Shown here in pieces: positions 8,152 to 14,142 of a DNA stretch of 16,027 nucleotides. Each line of letters opens with the position of its first letter. The stretch's first letter is position 1. The DNA is from an uncultured Clostridium sp. (GTDB lineage: Bacteria > Bacillota > Clostridia > Christensenellales > Borkfalkiaceae): positions 1-16,027 of the forward strand of contig USMU01000042.1 in assembly GCA_900555925.1 (NCBI GenBank), given 5' to 3'. The position numbers and the translations under genes are program-made. The notes beneath the pieces are model-generated. The model worked only from the letters and a program-made list of their open reading frames with translations. It was not told the origin of the DNA and made no database searches.

Positions 8152-8379
8152 ATGTTGGAAAAAGTACAAGCAATGCTCGCGGACGCGCTGAATCTTCCTT
8201 TGAGCAAGGTGACGCCCGACGCTAAGATTGTCGAAGATTTGGGCGCGGATTCCTTGGATGTTGTGGAACTTTTGAGCCGTCTTGAAGACGAATACGGCGT
8301 TGTTATTCCCGACGATGACGTGGAAAATCTGAAAACCGTCGCGGACGTTGCGGCCGAACTCGAAAAAATCATGAAATGA
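8152..8379 (+). CDS. acpP: Acyl carrier protein
   Basis: This is a 75-residue acidic protein with the carrier-protein signature GADSLDVVEL. Ser34 in DSL is the site where phosphopantetheine is attached; the loaded carrier shuttles acyl chains through type II fatty acid synthesis in the cytosol. Length, the helix pattern and the C-terminal VADVAAELEKIMK all match AcpP. A good ribosome site, GGAGG, lies 7 bp before the ATG. Unlike the common fabD-fabG-acpP arrangement, the gene stands alone here, with its own promoter and a strong terminator. Holding an independent expression unit fits the high demand for this protein. An accessory carrier protein for a secondary pathway is possible but less likely, since no synthase genes are nearby. 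Confidence 0.96.
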   Translation: MLEKVQAMLADALNLPLSKVTPDAKIVEDLGADSLDVVELLSRLEDEYGVVIPDDDVENLKTVADVAAELEKIMK

Positions 8380-8402
8380 CAGTGATTGCATTTTTGCAAC
8401 AG

Positions 8403-8445
8403 GAAATCGCTCCCGAAGATATTCGGGAGCGATTTCTTTGTCTTT
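8403..8445 (+). terminator. Intrinsic terminator of acpP
   Basis: A perfect 14-bp stem (8403-8416 with 8423-8436) encloses a 6-nt loop (AGATAT). It is followed by TTTGTCTTT at 8437-8445. The structure begins 23 bp after the acpP stop. Confidence 0.93.
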
Positions 8446-8469
8446 CGGACAAAAGCGGGGCATATTCGT

Positions 8470-8498
8470 TTGCCATAAACGGCACGATATGGTATAAT
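8470..8498 (+). promoter_or_regulatory. Sigma-A promoter of the ABC-F gene
   Basis: TTGCCA at 8470-8475 and a perfect TATAAT at 8493-8498 are 17 bp apart. A TG at 8490-8491 gives an extended -10 element. The predicted transcript starts about 25-30 nt before the ATG, so there is no room for a leader-peptide attenuator of the sort that controls some antibiotic-resistance ABC-F genes. Confidence 0.85.
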
Positions 8499-8532
8499 CT
8501 TCAAGAACGATAAATTTACAGAGGTAATTCAC

Positions 8533-10107
8533 ATGTTACAGGTTTCGGGCGTAAGCCTTCAATACGGCAGCAAAAAATTGTTTGAGGACGTCAACCTTAA
8601 ATTCACGAAAGGGAATTGTTACGGCATCATAGGCGCCAACGGCGCGGGAAAATCTACTTTTCTTAAAGTCCTTTCGGGCGAAATAGAACCGCAGAAGGGA
8701 TATGTCTCTTTGGATAAAAACGAGCGTATGTCCGTTCTGCAGCAAAACCAGAATATGTACGATAAAGAGACGGTGCTCCGCACCGTCATGCTCGGCTATA
8801 AACACCTCGTGGACGTCATGGACGAAAAGGACGCCCTGTATGCCAATCCTGACTTTTCGGAAGAGGACGGAATCCGTGCCGCCGAACTCGAAAGCGAATT
8901 TGCGGAAATGAACGGCTATGACGCCGAATATCAGGCGGGACAGCTCCTCAACGCCTTGGAGATTCCGGAGGAACTTCATTATTCCTCCATGAGCGAGCTC
9001 GACGCGAAACAGAAGGTCCGCGTACTGTTGGCGCAGGCGCTTTTCGGAAACCCCGACGTCCTTCTTCTCGACGAGCCGACCAATAACCTCGACATCAAAA
9101 CCGTGCGCTGGCTGGAAAACTATTTGATGGATTTCGAAAATACCATTATCATCGTTTCCCATAACCGCCATTTCCTCAATAAGGTCTGCACGAACATTTG
9201 CGACGTCGATTTCGGCAAAATCAATATGTATGTCGGAAACTATGATTTTTGGTATCAGACCAGCCAGCTTCTCGCCCGTCAGCAAAAGGAACAGAATAAG
9301 AAGGCCGAACAGCGGGCCAAAGAATTGCAGGAATTTATCGCCCGTTTCGCGGCGAACGCTTCCAAATCCCGTCAGGCTACTTCTCGGAAGAAAGAGCTCG
9401 AAAAGCTTACAATCAACGATTTTAATCCCTCTCTCAGAAAATATCCCTATATCGATTTCAAATTTGAAAGAGAAATCGGCAACGATATTCTTATCGTGGA
9501 AGGGCTTACGAAAAAAGGGTATTTCAAGGATGTCTCCTTTACTGTACAAAAAGGCGAAAAAATCGGTATCGTTTCGGATAAAAGTACCACGCTCACTATG
9601 CTCTACGATATTCTCACGGGAAAAGAACAGCCTGATTCGGGTACCGTTATGTGGGGAAAAACTATTTCTGTCTCTTACTTTCCGCAAAATAATAACGAAT
9701 TTTTTGAAAATTGTGATTTGACATTGGTCGAATGGCTCTCTCAATTCTCTCAGGATCACTATGAAGAATATCTCCGCGGTTGGTTGGGTAGAATGTTATT
9801 TTCGGGAGAAGAAGCGCTCAAAAAAGCCAAGGTGCTTTCAGGCGGCGAGAAAGTTCGTTGTATGCTGGCGAAAATGATGCTCGAAGGCAGTAATTTCCTT
9901 ATTTTCGACGAACCGACCAACCACCTTGACCTTGAATCTATTACTGCGCTCAATAACGGTCTTAGTAATTATCGCGGCTGTATGCTGCTCACCTCTCACG
10001 ACCAAGAACTCATGAATACCGTAGCAAACCGTATCATCGAAATCGAAGCCACAAAAGTCTATGACAGAAAAGTGACCTATGACGAATATATAGACGAAAT
10101 CGGCTAA
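8533..10107 (+). CDS. ABC-F family ATPase, YkpA/YbiT type
   Basis: The protein has 524 residues with two fused ATP-binding domains and no membrane segments, so it is an ABC-F protein. These are soluble factors acting on ribosomes rather than transporter subunits. Domain 1 has an intact Walker A GANGAGKST (34-42) and VLLLDEPTNNLD from 176. Its signature is MSELDAKQKVRV (from 153), resembling the MSEVAPGxKLRV form of E. coli YbiT instead of LSGGQ. A charged linker between the domains spans roughly 245-300. In domain 2 the Walker A position reads VSDKSTTLT (347-355) and lacks the glycines and the catalytic lysine, while the signature LSGGEKVR (435-442) and Walker B FLIFDEPTNHLD (455-466) are intact. 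GAGGT precedes the ATG at 8-bp spacing. A housekeeping translation role is likelier than antibiotic resistance, given the subfamily. Confidence 0.92.
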   Translation: MLQVSGVSLQYGSKKLFEDVNLKFTKGNCYGIIGANGAGKSTFLKVLSGEIEPQKGYVSLDKNERMSVLQQNQNMYDKETVLRTVMLGYKHLVDVMDEKDALYANPDFSEEDGIRAAELESEFAEMNGYDAEYQAGQLLNALEIPEELHYSSMSELDAKQKVRVLLAQALFGNPDVLLLDEPTNNLDIKTVRWLENYLMDFENTIIIVSHNRHFLNKVCTNICDVDFGKINMYVGNYDFWYQTSQLLARQQKEQNKKAEQRAKELQEFIARFAANASKSRQATSRKKELEKLTINDFNPSLRKYPYIDFKFEREIGNDILIVEGLTKKGYFKDVSFTVQKGEKIGIVSDKSTTLTMLYDILTGKEQPDSGTVMWGKTISVSYFPQNNNEFFENCDLTLVEWLSQFSQDHYEEYLRGWLGRMLFSGEEALKKAKVLSGGEKVRCMLAKMMLEGSNFLIFDEPTNHLDLESITALNNGLSNYRGCMLLTSHDQELMNTVANRIIEIEATKVYDRKVTYDEYIDEIG

Positions 10108-10139
10108 GAAAAAAGACTTTTTTATGCAAATAGACAAAT

Positions 10140-10146
10140 TTCGACA
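10140..10146 (-). promoter_or_regulatory. Candidate Spo0A binding site (0A box) upstream of spo0A
   Basis: TTCGACA here is an exact match, on the minus strand, to the 0A-box core TGTCGAA. It lies about 95 bp upstream of the spo0A -10 element. A second 6-of-7 match (TGTCGAC on the minus strand) is at 10266-10272, between the promoter and the ribosome site. Seven-base matches also occur by chance in coding sequence in this window, so the case rests on position alone. Confidence 0.35.
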
Positions 10147-10217
10147 CGCTTCAACAGAATAATTTAAAATAAATCAAAACTTTCGATAATTAATTTTGGT
10201 ATTATGTAAAATATTGC

Positions 10218-10246
10218 TTTACGAAGTCTGTTTTTTGTAGTATAAT
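10218..10246 (+). promoter_or_regulatory. Probable sigma-A promoter of spo0A
   Basis: A perfect TATAAT is at 10241-10246 with TTTACG (4 of 6 consensus positions) at 10218-10223, 17 bp upstream. The weak -35 suggests possible activator dependence. The leader is about 55 nt and contains a TGTCGAC-type box at 10266-10272. Confidence 0.65.
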
Positions 10247-10307
10247 ATCCTTGTTAAATATGAAGGTCGACAAGGCCTGCAAATTTTTTTCAAGGAGGAA
10301 CGATATA

Positions 10308-11075
10308 ATGCGTTCAAAAACAGTGGTACTGCTGGAATCCAACGGCGCGTTGCTCAGCGAGTTGAAGGAAGCTCTGGCGAAAAACGAAGGCCTGAATGTC
10401 GCGTATGCGGGGGACGATGGGGAAGCGGGAATTCGGGAATTGCACCGATTGAAGCCCGATTTGGCCATCGTCGGAATGTTTCTGAAAGGAACGGACGGCT
10501 GCGGTGTCATTCAGGCGATACGAAAAGAGGAGGCAGGGACAAAAATTATTGCGACGGGGGTACCAAGCGATACCCTTATGGAAAAGGCGATGAGCGAGGG
10601 GGCCGACTACTATCTCGTAAAGCCTTTTTCCATGCAAGGAGCTTTGGAACGGGTAGAAGAGCTATTGAAAGACTCGCCTGTATCCGGAGAAGGAAAGGAA
10701 TATGCGAGCGCTAAACGTCGCCCTGTAACCTTAGAAGAAAAAATCAGCGACATCTTCATTTCCATCGGAATCCCGCCCCACATCAAGGGCTATGGATACT
10801 TGCGTGCAGGAATTAAAATGACAGTCGAACAACCTTATATTATCAACAATATCACGAAGGGACTGTATCCCAGCATCGCCGAAAAGTTCGGTACGACGCC
10901 GAGTAAAGTTGAACGAGCCATTCGCCATGCGATAGAAGTTGCTTGGAATCGAGGCAGAATAGATGCCATTAATGCAGTTTTCGGAACCAGAGTTTATTTG
11001 GGCACGGAAAAGCCCACGAACAGCGAATTCATCGCTTTGGTTGCGGATAAATTAATCCTTGAAAATATGATATAA
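10308..11075 (+). CDS. spo0A: Spo0A-type sporulation response regulator with a degenerate receiver domain
   Basis: Spo0A is the master transcription factor for entry into sporulation, normally activated by phosphorylation through a kinase or phosphorelay. The ATG at 10308 has AGGAGG 9 bp upstream and gives 255 residues; an in-frame TTG at 10251 lies before the ribosome site and is rejected. Residues ~145-255 are a near-perfect Spo0A DNA-binding domain, including PSKVERAIRHAIEVAWNRG and KPTNSEFIALVADKL. Residues ~4-120 are receiver-like (GADYYLVKPF with Lys105, and Thr83). However, the residues equivalent to B. subtilis Asp10-Asp11 are Glu10-Ser11, and the phosphorylated Asp56 is Gly56 (codon GGA, in LAIVGMFLKG). 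Numbering aligns without gaps to that point. Conventional phosphorylation therefore appears impossible. The gene has its own promoter, an upstream 0A-like box and a probable terminator. Identity is sure; mode of activation is open. Confidence 0.95.
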   Translation: MRSKTVVLLESNGALLSELKEALAKNEGLNVAYAGDDGEAGIRELHRLKPDLAIVGMFLKGTDGCGVIQAIRKEEAGTKIIATGVPSDTLMEKAMSEGADYYLVKPFSMQGALERVEELLKDSPVSGEGKEYASAKRRPVTLEEKISDIFISIGIPPHIKGYGYLRAGIKMTVEQPYIINNITKGLYPSIAEKFGTTPSKVERAIRHAIEVAWNRGRIDAINAVFGTRVYLGTEKPTNSEFIALVADKLILENMI

Positions 11076-11092
11076 AAATATAAAGACATCTC

Positions 11093-11129
11093 GAAAAGGA
11101 CTTGCGGTTTTGCCCGGGTTCTTTTTTCT
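11093..11129 (+). terminator. Probable intrinsic terminator of spo0A
   Basis: AAAAGGACTTG pairs with GGGTTCTTTT across a GC-rich apex containing a TTTT segment, with a few G-U pairs and at least one mismatch. It is followed by a T-rich run (TTTTTTCTTTG). It sits 18 bp after the spo0A stop and just before the next promoter. The stem is imperfect, hence the moderate confidence. Confidence 0.55.
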
Positions 11130-11139
11130 TTGTTTTTGC

Positions 11140-11168
11140 TTGACAAGCGTCATAAAAAAGGGTATAAT
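11140..11168 (+). promoter_or_regulatory. Perfect-consensus sigma-A promoter of the AbrB-ABC unit
   Basis: TTGACA at 11140-11145 and TATAAT at 11163-11168 are both exact consensus and are 17 bp apart. Unregulated, such a promoter would be very strong, which suggests it is held down by a repressor. The first gene of the unit encodes a candidate. Confidence 0.93.
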
Positions 11169-11176
11169 ATAAGTAT

Positions 11177-11193
11177 GAAAAGTAAAACTTTTC
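11177..11193 (+). promoter_or_regulatory. Inverted repeat at the transcription start, candidate operator
   Basis: GAAAAGT-AAA-ACTTTTC is a perfect 7-bp dyad placed 8 bp after the -10 element, over the expected transcription start. Its position suits a repressor site, and the AbrB-type protein encoded downstream is the obvious candidate. AbrB proteins have no tight consensus, so this is inference from position and symmetry. Confidence 0.4.
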
Positions 11194-11220
11194 TAACTTT
11201 ATATACAAGGCAGGTTCAAA

Positions 11221-11442
11221 ATGGAAAAAAAATTTCCGGAAGGAAAATTCATGACAACGGTAAAAATCGGACCGAAGGGGCAAATCGTCATACCGAAGGA
11301 AGTTCGGAAGATGTTTGGATTTCAGCCCGGGGACTCGGTATTGCTTCTTGCAGATAAAGGGCAGGGAATAGCCATACAGCCGTTTGAGTTTGCGGAAGAA
11401 TTTTGGAATCAAGTACAGATGCAGAGGGAAAAGAAAAGATGA
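11221..11442 (+). CDS. AbrB/SpoVT-family transcriptional regulator
   Basis: This is a 73-residue protein with a swapped-hairpin AbrB DNA-binding domain in its first two thirds: MTTVKIGPKGQIVIPKEVRKMFGFQPGDSVLLLADKGQGIAI. Proteins of this fold dimerise and bind AT-rich, often palindromic DNA. A short Glu/Gln/Arg-rich tail follows and may aid oligomerisation. The ATG at 11221 has only a weak AAGGCAGG-like site; an internal ATG at 11251 with GGAAGG upstream would give 63 residues beginning exactly at the domain, and I cannot decide between them. The stop TGA overlaps the ATG of the ABC ATPase (ATGA), so the regulator is co-translated with the transporter. It probably controls its own unit. No toxin gene is adjacent, which argues against a MazE-type antitoxin. 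Confidence 0.88.
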   Translation: MEKKFPEGKFMTTVKIGPKGQIVIPKEVRKMFGFQPGDSVLLLADKGQGIAIQPFEFAEEFWNQVQMQREKKR

Positions 11443-12296
11443 ACGCTTTAACCGTTTCAAATCTTAAAAAAGAGTATCCCTGTTTTCATTTGAAGGAGGT
11501 TTCCTTTTCTTGTCGGAAAGGGCGAATCGTGGGGCTTATCGGCCGAAACGGAGCCGGAAAAACGACGATTTTGAAAAGTATTATGAATCTGATTTCCAGT
11601 GAAGGAAAAATCGAATATTTCGGACTTCCTTTTCGGAAAAACGAGCGGCTCATAAAACAAAAGATCGGGTACGTGAGCGGAGGATTTGATTTTTATCCTT
11701 TAAAGACGTTACGTCTGATCTGTAAGACCGTATCTTCGTTTTATGACGATTGGAACGAACAGACGTATCGGGAATATCTCGAACGCTTTTCTCTCGATGA
11801 GAATAAAAAAGTTCATGATTTGTCGGAAGGCATGAAGGTCAAATTTTCCATTACTTTGGCGCTGTCGCACGGTGCAGAGTTTCTCATCATGGACGAACCG
11901 ACGAGCGGATTAGATCCGCTTTCGAGGGAAGAGTTTTGCGACATTATTTTGACTCTTTCGCGAGAAAAGAATATTTCCGTATTATTTTCCACTCATATTA
12001 CATCAGATCTCATGCGTATAGCGGACGATATTATATATATTTCTGACGGGGAAATCTTGCTGGAATGTGGTTTGAAAGAGCTGATAAATCGTTATAAGAA
12101 AGTTTCTTTCAGAAATGCAGAAGAAGCGAAAATCTGCAAATTTCCTGTCTTTGGGCTCAAGCGGGTGAAGGAAGGATACGAAGCACTCGTCAAAAGGGAA
12201 GATTTATCACATTTTAAAGGGGAAGCAAAAGACGTTGACTTAGACGAAATCATTATCCATCTCGAAACGGAAAAGGACAAGAAAAAATGTTTTTGA
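11439..12296 (+). CDS. ABC transporter ATP-binding protein
   Basis: The protein has 285 residues from the ATG that overlaps the regulator's stop codon. It is a single complete ATPase domain with Walker A GRNGAGKT (35-42), a signature in the degenerate form LSEGM (128-132), Walker B FLIMDEPTSGLD (148-159) and a switch histidine in FSTHI near 187. The ~60-residue C-terminal extension is typical of the BcrA/YtrB-like export ATPases. An in-frame ATG at 11403 exists but lies inside the regulator gene. The stop is 10 bp beyond the start of the permease gene, so the pair should form one complex at the membrane. The export substrate is not predictable; peptide or lipid-active compound efflux is common in this class. 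Confidence 0.92.
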   Translation: MNALTVSNLKKEYPCFHLKEVSFSCRKGRIVGLIGRNGAGKTTILKSIMNLISSEGKIEYFGLPFRKNERLIKQKIGYVSGGFDFYPLKTLRLICKTVSSFYDDWNEQTYREYLERFSLDENKKVHDLSEGMKVKFSITLALSHGAEFLIMDEPTSGLDPLSREEFCDIILTLSREKNISVLFSTHITSDLMRIADDIIYISDGEILLECGLKELINRYKKVSFRNAEEAKICKFPVFGLKRVKEGYEALVKREDLSHFKGEAKDVDLDEIIIHLETEKDKKKCF

Positions 12297-12940
12297 ATCT
12301 ATTAAAAAAAGAATTTACATTGGCGTTACATCCCACGTCCGTCGTATTTGTATTCTTTGCGGCATTTGTATTTATTCCCAACTATCCTTATGAAGTGATG
12401 TGCTTCTTTTCCTGTCTTTCCATATATTTCATGTGTCTGTCGGGCAGAGAAAATAAAGATATTTTTTTCACTTGTATGCTCCCGGTTCAGAAAGGACAAA
12501 TAGCTCTCGCCAGAATTGTAACGGCGGTTATTTTACAAACGGCACTTCTGCTTTTATCTGCCTTTCTGATCGTTTTGAAAGCTTTCTTGTTGCCTGAAAT
12601 GATAAATCAGGCGGGGTTGGACGCAAATCTCGCATTGATAGGCTGGGGTTTTATTCTCTTTGCGGTTTTTAATATTTGCTATTTTCCCATGTACTTCAAA
12701 GAACCAAACAAAATCGGCAAACCCTTTCTAATCTCTTCCGTAATTTTATTTTTACTTATCGCGGCGGCCGTCACGGCCTCTTATACGGTTCCGTTTATTC
12801 GAAATTATATCGATAAGCCCGGTTTCGCCTACCTCAGTTATCAAATTGTTGTACTATTGGTCGGAATTATCGCCTATACATTAGTAACAGCACTTGCAAC
12901 GCATTTATCTGTTCGACGCTTTGAAAAAGTGGACATTTGA
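12287..12940 (+). CDS. ABC-2 type membrane permease subunit
   Basis: This is a 217-residue, very hydrophobic protein with about six membrane spans, roughly at residues 15-31, 35-52, 78-100, 112-133, 143-167 and 181-207. A short basic cytosolic N-terminus (MFLNLLKKEF) comes first, as in small ABC-2 permeases paired with YtrB-like ATPases. The start overlaps the ATPase gene by 10 bp, showing that the two are partners. A homodimer of this protein with two ATPase copies is the likely exporter. There are no extracellular domains, and I see no residue that indicates the substrate. The unit ends here, with two terminators in succession after the stop. Confidence 0.87.
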   Translation: MFLNLLKKEFTLALHPTSVVFVFFAAFVFIPNYPYEVMCFFSCLSIYFMCLSGRENKDIFFTCMLPVQKGQIALARIVTAVILQTALLLLSAFLIVLKAFLLPEMINQAGLDANLALIGWGFILFAVFNICYFPMYFKEPNKIGKPFLISSVILFLLIAAAVTASYTVPFIRNYIDKPGFAYLSYQIVVLLVGIIAYTLVTALATHLSVRRFEKVDI

Positions 12941-12968
12941 CGAATACATTTAACGATTCTCCTTAAAA

Positions 12969-13005
12969 CAGGTTTCGCTGAACTAATTCAGCGAAACCTG
13001 CTTTT
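12969..13005 (+). terminator. Intrinsic terminator of the AbrB-ABC unit (first of two)
   Basis: A perfect 14-bp stem (12969-12982 with 12987-13000) has a CTAA loop and is followed by CTTTT. It begins 29 bp after the permease stop. The T-run is short. Confidence 0.88.
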
Positions 13006-13036
13006 ACAGCACAAGCGAAAACTTGTGCTGTTTTTT
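13006..13036 (+). terminator. Second, tandem intrinsic terminator
   Basis: A perfect 10-bp stem (13006-13015 with 13022-13031) has a CGAAAA loop and runs into a six-T tract (13031-13036). It lies directly behind the first terminator and has the better U-tract, so it likely catches read-through. Confidence 0.87.
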
Positions 13037-13106
13037 AACAATAATTATGCCAATTTCAGTAGGCTCACTCCGAATAAAAATTTCTGATTTTAGTACCAAA
13101 ATTTAG

Positions 13107-13142
13107 TTGACATTTCAATATACTGTGTAGTACAATGTATAT
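13107..13142 (+). promoter_or_regulatory. Promoter of the padR unit with nested palindromes over the -10
   Basis: TTGACA at 13107-13112 and TACAAT at 13131-13136 are 18 bp apart. TACT-GTGT-AGTA (13121-13132) is a dyad running into the -10. An outer dyad, ATATAC at 13118-13123 with GTATAT at 13137-13142, flanks it. PadR regulators usually bind such symmetric TAC/GTA-rich sites in their own promoters, so autoregulation is likely. Confidence 0.75.
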
Positions 13143-13190
13143 AAGATAATTGATATATATATCTATTAATTGAAAAGGCGGTGTTTATTA

Positions 13191-13526
13191 TTGAATTTAG
13201 AAGAATGGAAATCTCAAATAAAGCGAGGCACTTTGGAATATTGTATCCTGCTGCTGATTGAAAAGAAAGCGAGATATGGTTATGAGATTATAGGGGAGTT
13301 AAGTAAATATTCTATCATATCAGCGAATGAAGGCACAATATATCCTTTGCTCAGAAGGCTGTTGAAGGACGGAGCTTTAACCTCTGAATGGAGAGAAACG
13401 ACAGAAGGGCTGCCGCCAAGAAAATATTATTTTATTACGGACGTAGGGAAGAAATATTTATTTTCGATGACAGGGGAGTGGCAAAATTTATTGGAAACAA
13501 TTTCAGAAATTAAAGGAGAAAATTAA
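13191..13526 (+). CDS. PadR family transcriptional regulator
   Basis: The protein has 111 residues with a PadR winged-helix domain across nearly its whole length: MNLEEWKSQIKRGTLEYCILLLI, then RYGYEIIGELSK, NEGTIYPLLRRLLKDGALTSEW and the wing PPRKYYFITDVGKK. It is of the short PadR subfamily, with one C-terminal dimerisation helix. I choose the TTG at 13191 as start because AAGGCGGTG lies 7 bp upstream and family proteins begin MNxExWKSQ. An in-frame TTG at 13170 would place that ribosome site inside the gene. The next gene, a DUF1700/HAAS membrane protein, is 2 bp away, a standard pairing. It is probably a repressor of its own promoter. The signal is unknown; PadR proteins often sense toxic small molecules or envelope stress. 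Confidence 0.92.
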   Translation: MNLEEWKSQIKRGTLEYCILLLIEKKARYGYEIIGELSKYSIISANEGTIYPLLRRLLKDGALTSEWRETTEGLPPRKYYFITDVGKKYLFSMTGEWQNLLETISEIKGEN

Positions 13527-13528
13527 AA

Positions 13529-14101
13529 ATGGAACCCATCTTAAATAACTATTTAGTAAAAATGGAAAAATACTTGAAGGCACTTCCTGCGGCGGAACGA
13601 ATTGATATCGTCAACGAACTGAAAAGTGAAATGATTGAACTTTCAGATAAAGGGATTTCAGGAGAACAAATCGTAAATAGATTGGGGAATCCCAAAGTTT
13701 TGGCCCGTGCATATCTTGCAGACGAAATCGGTAAAATGAAGAAATTCAGCTGGAAAAAATTCGCCATGGTTTTTTCATTTTATAGTTATGCAAGCATAGG
13801 CGGTATGTTTATTTTACCTATAACAAGCTGTTTAGCTGTGGCGTTCATTATCAGCGGCGTTGCCTGTCCTCTTGCGGGTATCGTAAAATTTATTGCTCAT
13901 TTTTGCGGGAAAGAAATGCCTTATCTGACTCTTAATATCGGTAATTATTCCGCCTCGGCGATTGCTTTTTTACCTATTTCGATTGGTTTAGGTATTGTAT
14001 TGTTTCTGTTGGGCTGGGCTTTTTGGAAACTGACCGTGTTATTTATCAAATCTGTCGGAAAACATAAACGCTTAAAAGATAGAATACAAAAAGAAAATTA
14101 A
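13529..14101 (+). CDS. DUF1700/HAAS-domain membrane protein partnered with PadR
   Basis: The protein has 190 residues. Residues ~1-65 form a helical, charged cytosolic domain of the HAAS/DUF1700 type (YLKALPAAERIDIVNELKSEM, then LGNPKVLARAYLADEI). This domain is found next to PadR regulators and is thought to signal or interact with them. About three to four membrane spans follow, around residues 75-120 (two closely packed segments) and 145-172, ending in a basic tail. The ATG has AAAGGAG upstream within the end of padR, 2 bp past its stop, so the two are translated together. Biochemical function is unknown for the family; modulation of envelope processes is an inference from context. The gene is AT-rich compared with the mutS2-tex block. 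Confidence 0.82.
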   Translation: MEPILNNYLVKMEKYLKALPAAERIDIVNELKSEMIELSDKGISGEQIVNRLGNPKVLARAYLADEIGKMKKFSWKKFAMVFSFYSYASIGGMFILPITSCLAVAFIISGVACPLAGIVKFIAHFCGKEMPYLTLNIGNYSASAIAFLPISIGLGIVLFLLGWAFWKLTVLFIKSVGKHKRLKDRIQKEN

Positions 14102-14142
14102 AAGAACGAGCTTGAGTCAAAAAATGACTTAAGCCCGTTCTT
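14102..14142 (+). terminator. Hairpin after the padR-DUF1700 unit, probable terminator
   Basis: An 18-position stem (14102-14119 with 14125-14142) has one A-C mismatch, one G-T pair and an AAAAA loop. It begins right after the TAA. The tail is only TTCTTC-like, with no long T-run, so it is a weaker intrinsic terminator or an mRNA-stabilising hairpin. Confidence 0.7.

Noticed and set aside
8536..9759. A 407-codon minus-strand open frame opposite the ABC-F gene
   Set aside because: It is a shadow of the ABC-F gene, is rich in Phe and Ile/Val from reversed Glu/Lys/Asp codons, and has no start signal or known motif.
10109..10123. AAAAAA-GAC-TTTTTT after the ABC-F stop as a terminator
   Set aside because: The stem would be six A-T pairs only, too weak to call; how the ABC-F transcript ends is therefore unresolved.
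11130..11357. A 75-codon frame through the AbrB-unit promoter and leader
   Set aside because: It begins within the promoter and overlaps the AbrB-type gene out of frame, with no family features.
13088..13112. TTTAGTACC...TTTAGTTGAC upstream of padR as a FapR-type operator
   Set aside because: It matches only half of a FapR site, and the downstream genes have no link to lipid synthesis.
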